Assembly (NCBI GenBank): GCA_946480925.1
Contig: CAMLLU010000048.1
Location: 1 to 41,898 of the forward strand
Length of the DNA: 41,898 nt
Direction: 5' to 3'
Source: an uncultured Rivibacter sp.
GTDB lineage: Bacteria > Pseudomonadota > Gammaproteobacteria > Burkholderiales > Burkholderiaceae
Position numbers and translations under genes: made by a program. A model generated the notes under the pieces. The model did not search any database. It worked only from the letters and a program-made list of their open reading frames with translations, and was not told the origin of the DNA. Of this stretch, positions 1 to 8,313 are shown piece by piece; the first letter of the stretch is position 1; each line of letters opens with the position of its first letter.

Positions 1-2
1 TC

Positions 3-1253
3 CAGGCCCACGGCTATGGCGACGTGGTGAAAGCCCTCAGGCAGGTGAAGTTCGCGCAGTACCAGGGGGCACTGATCAAGGGGATGAACGAGCAGCTCGA
101 CAAGCTGGTGGCGCTGGTGCAGGGCTTTCGCGCCAAGCTGCAGGCGCTCAGCCCGCAGTCGCTGCCCGGCTGGCTGCCGGGGCGGGATGCGGCCATGGCC
201 GCGATCCACAAGAGCGGCGAGCTGATCGAGCAGCTCAACGCGCTGCGCACCAAGGCGCGCGAGATGATCCCCCAGGCGCTGATCGAGATGGACCAGCGCC
301 TGGGTGCGCTGTTGGCGGGCAACGTCAAGGCCGCCACGCAGGTCACGCACACGGTCCACACCGGCACGGCCGCACCGCAGGTCGCACGTGCAGTACCCGA
401 CGAGCGGTTGCCCGGATATGGCCGCACGCCCGCCCCGGAACCCGGCAACACCCGCCGCGTGCGCGAGCGCAGGCTGGTGCAGTTCCACGTGCGCAAGCAT
501 CAGCAGGAGTTTCGGTTCGTCAACAGCAAAGGTGTGCCGGTTGGGGGCAAGCCCTACCACGAGGGCAAGACGGTGTTGGAGCATCCGAAGCTGAAGGCGA
601 AAGACTGGGACAAACAATCCGGTGCGGTGTCTGAGGGCTACCCGGACCTTACGGCGCCAGACTATCGAGGCCGCGCCACGACGAAGTACGACACCTTTTC
701 CGACCTGACAAAAGCCGACCTCAAGCCCGGGGACAAACTGGTGAGAGTGATTGCGCACGATGCACAACCACGGTCGGACTACGGTGAATACTGGACACGC
801 ACGCTGCCAGAGGATGGGCAGCAGCTCCGCGCCGGCACAGCCGTGAAGGAAGCGTGGAACAAGGACGGCAGCTACGTGGAAATGACGGTGCCGCCGAAGG
901 GCCATCCAGTGTGGAAGGAACTGGGGCAGGATTCCAACAACCCGGTCTTGAAGGGCTGGGAAGGGCCTGCTTCGTCTCAGCGCTATGAATTCGCAGATCC
1001 CAAGACCAATCAGAAGATCGGGGACGACTTCTATCTCACGGGCGGCGACAAGCAATTGCTCATGGATGGCAAGCAAATGGAAATCCTGAAGAAGCATGGC
1101 TTCATCAGCGAGCGCAAGCCGACCAACTTCAAGGACTACGACCCCAACGTGGTGAACGGCGATGGCAGCAAGGGCAACATCGTGCCGAGTGGCGACATCC
1201 TCTTCGAGAACGTGCCGCTCGACCAAGCCGTGATGCCTCCCAAGGCCAACTAA
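3..1253 (+). CDS. Polymorphic toxin, C-terminal part (5' end outside window)
   Basis: The reading frame is open from the first bases of the window (codons before the GTG at 24 read QAHGYGDV), so this is the 3' part of a longer gene. The first ~130 visible residues are helical and charged, resembling a trafficking or linker region. From about residue 150 there is a distinct domain rich in aromatics and Gly, with a segment GDKLVRVIAHD, then SDYGEYWTR, a KEAWN stretch, VLKGWEGPA, and FYLTGGDKQLLM. That order (basic strand with Arg, Gly-Tyr-Trp, WN, WEG, GG-Q) recalls polymorphic toxin domains that I suspect to be ADP-ribosyltransferase-like, but I cannot prove the fold. Two immunity-type genes follow 12 bp downstream, which supports a toxin role. 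The delivery system (T6SS or other) cannot be seen. Confidence 0.6.
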   Translation, partial: QAHGYGDVVKALRQVKFAQYQGALIKGMNEQLDKLVALVQGFRAKLQALSPQSLPGWLPGRDAAMAAIHKSGELIEQLNALRTKAREMIPQALIEMDQRLGALLAGNVKAATQVTHTVHTGTAAPQVARAVPDERLPGYGRTPAPEPGNTRRVRERRLVQFHVRKHQQEFRFVNSKGVPVGGKPYHEGKTVLEHPKLKAKDWDKQSGAVSEGYPDLTAPDYRGRATTKYDTFSDLTKADLKPGDKLVRVIAHDAQPRSDYGEYWTRTLPEDGQQLRAGTAVKEAWNKDGSYVEMTVPPKGHPVWKELGQDSNNPVLKGWEGPASSQRYEFADPKTNQKIGDDFYLTGGDKQLLMDGKQMEILKKHGFISERKPTNFKDYDPNVVNGDGSKGNIVPSGDILFENVPLDQAVMPPKAN

Positions 1254-1265
1254 GGAATCAGCGGT

Positions 1266-1961
1266 ATGAACGCTCTACTAGACGAGAAGCCGCTCCGCAA
1301 AGCGTGGCTCAAGCGCAAGTTCGCCTCATGGGCGTACCACGAGGAACTGCTGAAGCTGCACGACGAATACCTGTCGGCGTTGCACCGGCACTGGGCTCGT
1401 GACGATATTCAAAAGCAGTACCCCGGCGACTACAAGGCCATGCAGTCACCGGTCTTCTTCAACTTCGACCGCGTTCCCAAGCCCGGCGAAACACCCAAGG
1501 CGCAGTGGAAGACGGGCAAGACGGTCGGTTGGGCCGATGCGATTTCATACAACTTCAACCGCGGCATGGACTACGCAGGTGTCGACGAATACGCCGGCAT
1601 GCCTGGCGATTTGCGCGAACGTCTCAACGAGTTGGTGGGCCGGATGCTGAGGATGAGCGAGAACATCCGTGTCACGGTTGAAGACCGTTGGGACGACTCT
1701 GACGACGAAGTTCTCATTGAGCGCTACACCGGCCCCATCGACTGGCCATCTAATTGGCGCGATGACGTAGCGGACCTTGCTAGCGGAGTCGCGCCACAGC
1801 TGAGTGTCGAAGCTGGCCAGCCCTGCCCTCGTGAAGGCTGGTGGTTCACGCCAGCTAAGGCCGGCAGCCGGCGTTTCTTCGTTGTTGGACAGGTGATGCC
1901 TGCTTTCAGCACCGACTATGGCGCCACCATCTGGCAGTGGGACGAGAACCAAGACGGGTGA
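1266..1961 (+). CDS. Immunity protein, Imm71/Imm72-like (copy A)
   Basis: 231 aa, ATG preceded by AAGGAA. It starts 12 bp after the toxin stop, the usual toxin-immunity arrangement. The C-terminal third carries the block GQPCPREGWWFTPAKAG followed by SRRFF, MPAF and TDYGATIWQWD, which I associate with the Imm71/Imm72 group of polymorphic-toxin immunity proteins. The family number is from memory and tentative. It has no signal peptide or membrane segment, so the cognate toxin should act in the cytoplasm. It is paralogous to the next gene over its whole length, with the least conserved part around residues 100-150. It presumably binds and neutralises the upstream toxin. Confidence 0.65.
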   Translation: MNALLDEKPLRKAWLKRKFASWAYHEELLKLHDEYLSALHRHWARDDIQKQYPGDYKAMQSPVFFNFDRVPKPGETPKAQWKTGKTVGWADAISYNFNRGMDYAGVDEYAGMPGDLRERLNELVGRMLRMSENIRVTVEDRWDDSDDEVLIERYTGPIDWPSNWRDDVADLASGVAPQLSVEAGQPCPREGWWFTPAKAGSRRFFVVGQVMPAFSTDYGATIWQWDENQDG

Positions 1962-1984
1962 ACTTTTTTCGACTGAATCGAGGG

Positions 1985-2698
1985 ATGACCGACCTTCTCG
2001 ACGAAGAGCAACTGCGCAAGGCATGGTTCAAGCGCAAGTTCACCTCTTGGGAGTACCACGAGGAGTTGCTGAAGCTTCACGCCGAATACCTGACCGCGCT
2101 GCACCGGCACTGGGCCGATGAGCAACGGCAGAAGAGGTACCCCGACTTCTACAAGACGATGGTGTCGCCGGTGTTCTTCAACTTCGACAACGTTCCCAAG
2201 CCAGGTGAAACGCCGAAGACGCAGTGGAAGGCGGGCAAGACGGTCGGCTGGGTCGATGCGATTTCGTACAACTTCAGCCGTGGGCTAGGTGACATCGGTC
2301 CGCCGTTTGATCAATACGTGGAGATGCCACAGGAGCAACGGGACCGTCTCAACAAGCTGGTGGGGTTGATGCTTTCGCATTGCGAGAACATCAAGTACAC
2401 GGTGGAGTCGAGCTATGTGAATCGTCGTACTGGTTCGGACGACAAGATTCTTGATGAGGAAATTACCGGCCCCATCGACTGGCCATCCAACTGGCGCGAC
2501 GACGTAGCCGATCTGGGCATGAGCGGCCAGCAGGTTCTTCGCTGTGAAGCAGGCCAGCCCTGCCCCCGCGAAGGCTGGTGGTTCACCCCCGCCAAGGCCG
2601 GCAGCCGTCGCTTCTTCACACAGGGCGAGCTGATGCCCGCCTTCCGCACCGACTACGGCGCCACGATCTGGCAGTGGGACGAACGACAGGAGCCGTGA
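1985..2698 (+). CDS. Immunity protein, Imm71/Imm72-like (copy B)
   Basis: 237 aa from the ATG at 1985, 23 bp after copy A; an upstream in-frame ATG at 1937 would overlap copy A and is less likely. N-terminal (LLDE.LRKAW.KRKF) and C-terminal (CPREGWWFTPAKAG, TDYGATIWQWDE) blocks match copy A closely, while the middle (about residues 95-160) differs and has a small insertion. Tandem duplication with divergence in the middle suggests the second copy guards against a variant of the toxin. The gene is convergent with rpoN, whose stop lies 57 bp downstream. Confidence 0.65.
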   Translation: MTDLLDEEQLRKAWFKRKFTSWEYHEELLKLHAEYLTALHRHWADEQRQKRYPDFYKTMVSPVFFNFDNVPKPGETPKTQWKAGKTVGWVDAISYNFSRGLGDIGPPFDQYVEMPQEQRDRLNKLVGLMLSHCENIKYTVESSYVNRRTGSDDKILDEEITGPIDWPSNWRDDVADLGMSGQQVLRCEAGQPCPREGWWFTPAKAGSRRFFTQGELMPAFRTDYGATIWQWDERQEP

Positions 2699-2755
2699 GC
2701 GACTTGGCTCAGCGCCTTCCGTCCAGCAGCACCTGCCCGTGCGTTTGATCGCGGC

Positions 2756-4183
2756 TCAAGCGTGCCGCCGGCGCTTTTCCACCGCCGGCAGCCGCATCAT
2801 CTGGCGGTACTTGGTAACCGTGCGGCGCGCCACGTTCAGGCCCTGGCGCGCGAGCTGCCGCGCGATCTGCGCGTCGGACACAGGGTCGGCCGCGTCCTCG
2901 GCTTCGATCATTTCGCGGATCACGCTGCGGATGGCCGTGGCCGAGCAGGCCCCGCCGCTGGCGGTGGGCAGCGCACGCGAGAAGAAGTACTTCAGCTCGA
3001 ACACGCCCAGCGGCGTGGACATGTACTTGTTGTTCGTCACGCGCGACACGGTGGACTCGTGCAGCCCCAGCTCCTGCGCGATCTCGCGCAGGCCCAGCGG
3101 CTTCATCGCGAGCGCGCCGTACTCGAAGAAGTTGATCTGGTGCCGGATGATGGCGTTGGCCACGTCGAGGATGGTGGTGAAGCGCTGCTCCACGTTGCGC
3201 AGCGTCCAGCGCGCTTCCTGCAGGTGCGCGGCCAGGGCCGAGTGGCTGGAGTCGCGGTACTTCTGGAAGAGCTCGGCATAGGCCTGATTGAGCTTGACCT
3301 TGGGCACCACGTCGGGGTTGAGCGAGGCGATCCAGTGGCCGCCCTTGCCGCGCCGCACGATCACGTCGGGCGTGACGTAGCGCGTGTCGGCCGAGCCGAA
3401 GCGCCAGCCGGGCCGCGGGTCGAGGTGGCGGATGCGTTCGCACACCGCCTCCACCTGCGCGACGCTGCAGCCCAGCGCCTGCGCCATGTGCGGCACGTCG
3501 CGCATGGCCAGGCGCTCGAGCTGCTCGCTGACGATGCGGCAGGCCAGGTGGCGCTCGGCCAGGTCGTCGAGCTGGCGCAGCTGCAGCAGCAGGCATTCGC
3601 GCACGTCCCGCGCGCCCACGCCGCTGGGGTCCAGCGACTGCACCAGCTTCAGCGCCACGTTGAGTTCGTCGAGATCGAGCGGCGGCGTCAGCTCGGCCAC
3701 GCCGGCCAGCTCGTGCAGGCCCACGCGCAGGTAACCGTCGTCGTCGAGCGCTTCGATCACGAGGCCCACCAGCGCGCGGTCGCGTTCGGACAGCGGCATC
3801 ACGCTGGTCTGCCCGTGCAGGTGCTGCCGCAGCGACACGTCGGCCGCCATCATGTCCATCAGGTCGGTGTCGCCCGAGGCCGAAGACGGCGCGAGGCGCT
3901 GCTCGCCACGTCCGGCCCACAGGCCCCGCTCCTCGAGCGGCTCGATGATCTCGGGGTTGGCCGGCGAAGGCACCTCGGGCTCGGCGGCAGGCTGCTGCGC
4001 GGCTTCGAGTGCCGGCGAGCGCGTCTCGCTGTCTTCCTCGAGGAAGGGGTTGTTGCCGACTGCCTGGCGCACTTCCTGCGCGAAGTCGAGCGATGACAGC
4101 TGCAGCAGCCGCACGGCCTGTTGCAACCTCGGTGTGAGTGTCTGATGCTGCTTCTGCTCAGCACGCAGCGTCTGTGCTTGCAT
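2756..4183 (-). CDS. rpoN: RNA polymerase sigma-54 factor RpoN (orphan locus)
   Basis: 475 aa. The ATG at 4183 is chosen because an AGGAG lies at correct spacing upstream and the protein then begins MQAQTLRAEQKQ, as sigma-54 proteins do; the longer open frame to 4381 lacks homologous character. Region I (QQAVRLLQLSSLDFAQEV) contacts the activator; an acidic linker follows (about 50-120); then the core-binding domain, the helix-turn-helix (LREIAQELGLHESTVSRVTNNKY) and the RpoN box ARRTVTKYR near the C-terminus. It directs core polymerase to -24/-12 promoters and needs an ATP-driven activator. The usual lptB-rpoN-hpf-ptsN neighbours are absent, so this may be a second copy. Many -24/-12 promoter matches and an NtrC-family activator lie in the next 10 kb. 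Confidence 0.95.
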   Translation of the reverse strand: MQAQTLRAEQKQHQTLTPRLQQAVRLLQLSSLDFAQEVRQAVGNNPFLEEDSETRSPALEAAQQPAAEPEVPSPANPEIIEPLEERGLWAGRGEQRLAPSSASGDTDLMDMMAADVSLRQHLHGQTSVMPLSERDRALVGLVIEALDDDGYLRVGLHELAGVAELTPPLDLDELNVALKLVQSLDPSGVGARDVRECLLLQLRQLDDLAERHLACRIVSEQLERLAMRDVPHMAQALGCSVAQVEAVCERIRHLDPRPGWRFGSADTRYVTPDVIVRRGKGGHWIASLNPDVVPKVKLNQAYAELFQKYRDSSHSALAAHLQEARWTLRNVEQRFTTILDVANAIIRHQINFFEYGALAMKPLGLREIAQELGLHESTVSRVTNNKYMSTPLGVFELKYFFSRALPTASGGACSATAIRSVIREMIEAEDAADPVSDAQIARQLARQGLNVARRTVTKYRQMMRLPAVEKRRRHA

Positions 4184-4457
4184 TCTTTCTCCTGCGAGAG
4201 TCGTGGTCACGCTCCGGCCGGCCCTCCATGGGCCGCCTCCCCGCACAGTGCAGTGCACAACGCAACACCCGTGCCGGATCGGCCGGGCGGCCCACTTGTA
4301 TCGGCATGCGTCCACCCCGCATTCGGATTCGGGCCTACAGAGGCCCATTAGGTGGGTTTTGCTTATGCAATCAAGCGACAAACGTGCTCGATCACGTGCA
4401 AAGAAGCACGCGCTTGCGGCAAGAAGTTCTGGTGAGCCAGTGCCCGCTCACGAGCGG
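4184..4457. other. Non-coding region upstream of rpoN with a small hairpin
   Basis: No convincing gene. A perfect 6-bp stem with a 4-nt loop (GGGCCT-ACAG-AGGCCC) lies at 4331-4346 without a T-tract. The rpoN promoter should lie here, but I see no clear -24/-12 or -35/-10 match on the minus strand. Confidence 0.4.
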
Positions 4458-4748
4458 CTACCGCCTTCCGCGCAGGGTGCGCTGGTAGGTCTCGTCCGCC
4501 ACCGGGCCGCGGTCGGTGTCTTGGCGGCCTTGCACGATGTCGTCGTGCGCGCGCTTGAGCACTTCGCGAGGCTCGGTCTCCTGGCTGTCGGACGACTCGT
4601 CGCGTTCGTGCGGCAGGCGGGTGTCTTCACCGCTGTCGTCGCCCGCCAGGTGCTGCGTGGTGGCGCCTTGCGGCGAGCGCCGTCGCGCGGGCGGCGTGAC
4701 CTGCGGCGAAGGCGGCATTGGTGACGTGCGCGGGGGCGCTTTGGCCAT
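4458..4748 (-). CDS. Small hydrophilic stress-type protein (96 aa)
   Basis: A Pro/Arg-rich N-terminus is followed by LPHERDES and a C-terminal block REVLKRAHDDIVQGRQDTDRGPVADETY. The LPHERD...DTDRGP pattern recurs in small uncharacterised proteins of Burkholderiales from memory, so I regard this as a real gene. No signal peptide, membrane segment or known domain. It lies 36 bp downstream of the YihY gene on the same strand, but has its own candidate sigma-54 promoter inside the end of that gene. The function is unknown; the setting suggests stress response. Confidence 0.65.
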   Translation of the reverse strand: MAKAPPRTSPMPPSPQVTPPARRRSPQGATTQHLAGDDSGEDTRLPHERDESSDSQETEPREVLKRAHDDIVQGRQDTDRGPVADETYQRTLRGRR

Positions 4749-4784
4749 GACGTGAACTCCGGGCGCCGCAGGACGTGCGGCGCA

Positions 4785-5717
4785 TCACCCCGAGGGCGGC
4801 AAGCCCCGTTCCCCGGTGGGCTCACAGCCGGGCCGCTCACCGGCCGACACGCCCTCCAGCGTCCATGCCACCGCTGCGCCCAATAGCAAGATTTGTGTGG
4901 AGTAGTAGACCCACAGCATGACCACGGCAAACGAGCCGGCCGCGCCGAAGCTCGAAGTCACGCTGACCCGCCCGAGGTACAGGCCGATAAGGTGCTTGCC
5001 CACCGCGAACAGCAGCGCGCTGGTCACCGCGCCCACCGTCACCGAATGCCAGCGAGGCGACCGGTCGGGCAGCCAGCGCAGGAAGGCCGCGAAGGCCGTG
5101 CTCAGCAGCAGTGCCGACAGCAGCACGTCGAACACGCTGATGAGCGTGGCCAGCACCGGATACAGCCGCTGCAGGTAGCCGCTCACGGCCGCCAGCACGG
5201 CACTGGCCACCAGCGAGACGATGAGCAGGAAGCCGAAGCCCAGCACCAGCGCGAAGGCCATGAGCCGCGCGCGCAGGAAGGCGCCGATGGCCGACGCCGG
5301 TGTTTCCACGCGGCCCATGCGGTTGAGCGCCGTGCGCAGGTGCGCGAACACGCCGCTGGCGCCCACCAGCAGCGTGCCCACGGCAATGAGACCGGCGAGG
5401 CCGCTGCTGTCTTCGCGCCAGGCGGCGGCGATCATGCCCTCGATGCCGCGGGCCGCTTCATGGCCGACCAGGCCTTCGATTTCACCGACGATCTGGCCGC
5501 GCGCCGCTTCCACGCCGAAGATGGTGCCGGCCAGCGCGATGGCGATCACCAGCAGCGGCGCCATCGCGAACATCGAATAGAAGGCGATCGCCGCACCCAG
5601 CTGCGCGCCTTCTTCCGCGATCCACAACTTGACGGCCTGCACACCCACGTGCAGTGCGCGGCGCCACTGCAGCCACGGCAACCAGGGCTTCAGGCGGGCT
5701 GCGTCTCGCACTGCCAT
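4785..5717 (-). CDS. YihY/BrkB family inner-membrane protein
   Basis: 310 aa, typical of the family. After a short N-terminal amphipathic stretch comes the signature EEGAQLGAAIAFYSMFAMAPLLVIAIALAG, then several hydrophobic segments (about 95-120, 135-165, 175-205, 215-240, 245-275), ending GSFAVVMLWVYYSTQILLLGAAVAW. The biochemical role of YihY/BrkB proteins is not settled, and the old RNase BN assignment is wrong. The start overlaps the end of the preceding DUF2334-like gene by 28 bp, so the two are probably co-transcribed and translationally coupled. Confidence 0.9.
   Translation of the reverse strand: MAVRDAARLKPWLPWLQWRRALHVGVQAVKLWIAEEGAQLGAAIAFYSMFAMAPLLVIAIALAGTIFGVEAARGQIVGEIEGLVGHEAARGIEGMIAAAWREDSSGLAGLIAVGTLLVGASGVFAHLRTALNRMGRVETPASAIGAFLRARLMAFALVLGFGFLLIVSLVASAVLAAVSGYLQRLYPVLATLISVFDVLLSALLLSTAFAAFLRWLPDRSPRWHSVTVGAVTSALLFAVGKHLIGLYLGRVSVTSSFGAAGSFAVVMLWVYYSTQILLLGAAVAWTLEGVSAGERPGCEPTGERGLPPSG
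4799..4813 (-). promoter_or_regulatory. Candidate sigma-54 promoter for the 96-aa gene
   Basis: On the minus strand it reads GGGAACGGGGCTTGC followed by C. GG and GC keep the fixed spacing of the -24/-12 elements, with one mismatch in GGCAC (GGAAC) and an exact TTGC. It lies 51 bp before the ATG at 4748, inside the last codons of the YihY gene. Confidence 0.45.
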
Positions 5718-6373
5718 CGCCGCGCCACGTCGGCCATGGTGCGGGCCTGCCGGTACTGCAGGTGCCAGGCGAGGCGACGCTGCCAGTCGCGCCGCACCAT
5801 CGAGTCGTCGGCGTCACGCGGCTGCAGCTCGAAGCGCAGCAGCGGGCCGCTTTCCTCGGTCTCGGTGCGGTCGATCATCGCGTTGCGGCCCAGGCTGGCC
5901 AGCCGGTCGAACATGCCGTCGGCCGAATACGACAGGCGCCGGCTGCGCATGGGCCGCCCCTGCGGCAGCGCGTAGATGTGCTGCGGCTCGATCGCGTAGC
6001 GCAACGGCGTGGAGCACAGCGCCTGGCGAAACGTCGGGCTCATGGCATGCCGCTCGGTCACCAGCCCCAACAGCGGCCAGCGCCTCGAGGCAAACCAGCG
6101 CAGCGCGGCCCGCACCCGCGCGATGGCGGCTTCGTCACCGCCCTTCGCCTCGCGCGTGCCGCTCTCGGCCGCAGCGAGTTCGTCACCGCATTCGAGCCGC
6201 TCCTGCAGATCGTCGAAGAAGGCGCTCGAGCCTTCTTCTTTCATCGCATCGGGTGTGAGCGCCAACGTCAACGGCAGCGCCGCCACGTCGCCGATCGCAT
6301 CGATCACCCGCTGGCAAGCCCGCCACGTGGAAGGTTGCACGCCATGCAACACCACTGCAAGTTCAGCACCCAT
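5690..6373 (-). CDS. DUF2334-like (polysaccharide-deacetylase-fold) protein, probably catalytically degenerate
   Basis: 227 aa. The N-terminus (LAVVLHGVQPSTWRACQRVIDAIG...LPLTLALTP) resembles the start of DUF2334 proteins, where the Asp-containing first strand reads 'hDv.P'. GDELAAAES stands where active members have GDELALHG.xH, so the metal-binding His residues appear to be missing. The C-terminal half (PLRYAIEPQHIYALPQG, RLSYSADGMFDRLASLGRNAMI, WHLQYRQARTMADV) also follows that family. I infer a non-catalytic relative. It is the first gene of an operon with yihY and has a near-perfect sigma-54 promoter 79 bp upstream. Confidence 0.55.
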   Translation of the reverse strand: MGAELAVVLHGVQPSTWRACQRVIDAIGDVAALPLTLALTPDAMKEEGSSAFFDDLQERLECGDELAAAESGTREAKGGDEAAIARVRAALRWFASRRWPLLGLVTERHAMSPTFRQALCSTPLRYAIEPQHIYALPQGRPMRSRRLSYSADGMFDRLASLGRNAMIDRTETEESGPLLRFELQPRDADDSMVRRDWQRRLAWHLQYRQARTMADVARRWQCETQPA

Positions 6374-6451
6374 GTCTTCGGCTCCGATCCATACGTGCGA
6401 GTAACGCTTCGTGAGTTTTGGTCACGTGCGCAAGGAGAGGTGCGCAAAGCA

Positions 6452-6467
6452 GGCAAGCGCCGTGCCG
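6452..6467 (-). promoter_or_regulatory. Sigma-54 promoter (-24/-12) for the DUF2334-like/yihY operon
   Basis: On the minus strand it reads CGGCACGGCGCTTGCC: GGCAC, 5-nt spacer, TTGC, an exact core match to the sigma-54 consensus. It lies 79 bp before the ATG at 6373, and back to back with the plus-strand site at 6498-6513. Confidence 0.7.
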
Positions 6468-6497
6468 CCCCGCCCGTTCGGCGCATGCCTGCTGGAT

Positions 6498-6513
6498 GGG
6501 CACGCAGCCTGCC
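6498..6513 (+). promoter_or_regulatory. Sigma-54 promoter (-24/-12) for the PA2169-like/topoisomerase operon
   Basis: Reads GGGCACGCAGCCTGCC: GGCAC, 5-nt spacer, CTGC (one mismatch to TTGC). It lies 72 bp before the ATG at 6585. Confidence 0.55.
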
Positions 6514-6584
6514 GCACACAGGGTACGTGTCGCGGGCCTTGTGCCCGCGGCTGCCGATCGACGCTTTTTGTGGAGAACCAGCCC

Positions 6585-7031
6585 ATGAATAACGGCCATG
6601 TCGTGGAAGTCCTCAACGAACTGATCGAAACCTGCAAGGACGGCGAGCAAGGTTTTCAAAGCTGTGCCAAGCATGCGGATTCGGACGAGCTGAAGAGCCT
6701 GTTCGCCACCCGCGCGGCCGACTGCGGGCAGGCCGCCGCCGAATTGCAGACCCAGGTGATCCAGTGCGGCGGCCGCCCCGCCAACCACGGCACCACTGCC
6801 GGCGCCTTGCACCGCAGTTGGCTCGCGCTGCGCGGCTCGGTCTCGCGTTATGACGACGTCGCGATGCTGGAGGAATGCGAACGCGGCGAAGACGTGGCGC
6901 TCGACCGCTACCGCGAAGCGCTCGAAGAGCCGCTGCCGCCGGATGTGCGCAGCCTGGTGGAGCGCCAGTTCCATGGCGTGCAGCGCAATCACGACCAGAT
7001 CAAGGCGCTGCGCAACCGGGTGGGAGCATGA
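6585..7031 (+). CDS. PA2169 family four-helix-bundle protein (DUF2383)
   Basis: 148 aa. The ATG at 6585 has TGGAGAA at the right distance; the longer open frame upstream runs through the promoter region. The protein begins NNGHVVEVLNELIETCKDGEQGFQ, the signature opening of PA2169/DUF2383 proteins, followed by long amphipathic helices and a C-terminal VERQFHGVQRNHDQIKALR. The family adopts a ferritin-like bundle and is common in stress gene clusters; its biochemical role is unknown. It is the first gene of a likely operon with the lipoprotein (ATGA overlap) and topoisomerase IB. Confidence 0.85.
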   Translation: MNNGHVVEVLNELIETCKDGEQGFQSCAKHADSDELKSLFATRAADCGQAAAELQTQVIQCGGRPANHGTTAGALHRSWLALRGSVSRYDDVAMLEECERGEDVALDRYREALEEPLPPDVRSLVERQFHGVQRNHDQIKALRNRVGA

Positions 7032-7228
7032 AGATGCGCACCGCACCCCGCCCCTTCGTTGCCGTGCTGGTGGCCTGGGCCGTCGGCATCGCGGGCCTTG
7101 GCGTGCTGGGCGGCTGCGAGAAGCGCGGCGTCACGCCGCCCACGCCTTCCACCGGCACAACACCAGGCGCCGGCAGTGGTGAGGCTCCCGCGGCCGCACC
7201 CCCTGCAAGCGCCCCGTCCACCCCCTGA
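7028..7228 (+). CDS. Small lipoprotein
   Basis: 66 aa; its ATG overlaps the stop of the preceding gene (ATGA), indicating translational coupling. A basic start (KMRTAPRP), a hydrophobic run and the lipobox LGGC near residue 30 indicate signal peptidase II processing. The mature part is only a Pro/Ala/Thr/Gly-rich low-complexity tail (TPPTPSTGTTPGAGSG...). The function is unknown; it could be a small envelope tether. Confidence 0.7.
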   Translation: MKMRTAPRPFVAVLVAWAVGIAGLGVLGGCEKRGVTPPTPSTGTTPGAGSGEAPAAAPPASAPSTP

Positions 7229-7263
7229 AAGCCGCGCCCGCTGCCCGCGCCACCGGCGCCCTG

Positions 7264-8313
7264 GTGTACGTGAGCGACACCGGGCCCGGCTGGCGCCGCC
7301 GGCGGTGCGGCAAAGGCTTCGCCTACTTCGATGAACGGGGCCGCCGCATCCGCGATGCTGCCCGGCTCGCGCGCATTCGCGCGCTGGCCATTCCGCCGGC
7401 CTACCGCGACGTGTGGATCTGCCCGCAACCGCACGGCCACCTGCAAGCCACAGGGCGCGACGCGCGCGGCCGCAAGCAGTACCGCTACCACTTCGATTGG
7501 ATGGCCGAGCGCAACGGCGACAAGTTCGGCCGCATGGCGCAGTTCGGCCGCGCACTGGCCCGCCTGCGCCGGCAGGTGCGCCGCGATCTGGCGTTGCCCG
7601 GCCTGCCGCGCGAGAAGGTGGTCGCCGCGCTCGTGCACCTGCTGGACACGACCTATGCCCGCGTGGGCAATGCCGAATACGCGCGGCACAACGGCTCGTT
7701 CGGTCTTTCCACGCTGAAGGACCGCCATGCCCGCTGGAGCGGCGGCACCGCGCGCCTGTGCTTCCGCGGCAAGGGCGGCGTGCAGCACGAGCTCGAGATC
7801 ACGGACCCGAAGGTCGCGCGCATCCTGCGGCGCTGCCACGACCTGCCCGGCCAACAGCTGTTCCAGTACGTGGACCCCGCCAGCGGCGAGCAGCACGCAG
7901 TCGGCTCGGCCGACGTGAACGACTATCTGCGCACGCACATGCCGGACGGCGAAGGCTTTTCGGCCAAGGACTTTCGCACCTGGCACGCCAGCGTGCTGGC
8001 GTTCGAGCGGCTCGAATGCTGCGAGGCACCGGCCTCAACGGCCGCCGCGAAGCACGTGATCAACGAGGTGCTGGGCGACGTGGCCGCGGAACTGCGGCAC
8101 ACGGTCGCGGTGTGCCGGCGTTCGTATGTGCACCCGCAGGTGCTGGCGCGGTTCGAAAGCGGGCAACTCGCTTCGCGTGTCGGCCTGTCTGCCGCTGCTG
8201 CAGCCGTGGCCGCGCCGCGCGGCCTCACTGCGTGCGAGCGCCGCTTCCTCGCCTTGCTGGAGCGAAGCCGGCCGCGACGGCGGGCTGCCTCAGGGCAGCG
8301 TTTCTTCGGGTGA
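7264..8313 (+). CDS. DNA topoisomerase IB (bacterial, poxvirus-like)
   Basis: 349 aa from GTG 7264; the frame also continues a little upstream, so the start is uncertain (no good ribosome site is seen at 7264). It begins YVSDTGPGWRRRRCGKGFAYFDERGRRIRD, then IRALAIPPAYRDVWICP, typical of bacterial TopIB. The catalytic domain has HLLDTTYARVGNAEYARHNGSFGLSTL, the FRGKGG and KDFRTWHAS motifs, and the nucleophile Tyr in CRRSYVHPQV. It relaxes supercoils by transient 3'-phosphotyrosyl cleavage of one strand. Its tail overlaps the opposite-strand small gene ending at 8290 by 24 bp. Confidence 0.92.
   Translation: MYVSDTGPGWRRRRCGKGFAYFDERGRRIRDAARLARIRALAIPPAYRDVWICPQPHGHLQATGRDARGRKQYRYHFDWMAERNGDKFGRMAQFGRALARLRRQVRRDLALPGLPREKVVAALVHLLDTTYARVGNAEYARHNGSFGLSTLKDRHARWSGGTARLCFRGKGGVQHELEITDPKVARILRRCHDLPGQQLFQYVDPASGEQHAVGSADVNDYLRTHMPDGEGFSAKDFRTWHASVLAFERLECCEAPASTAAAKHVINEVLGDVAAELRHTVAVCRRSYVHPQVLARFESGQLASRVGLSAAAAAVAAPRGLTACERRFLALLERSRPRRRAASGQRFFG

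Noticed and set aside
2762..4096. Long plus-strand open frame opposite rpoN
   Set aside because: Arg/His/Ala-rich translation with no domain pattern; an antisense shadow of a GC-rich gene.
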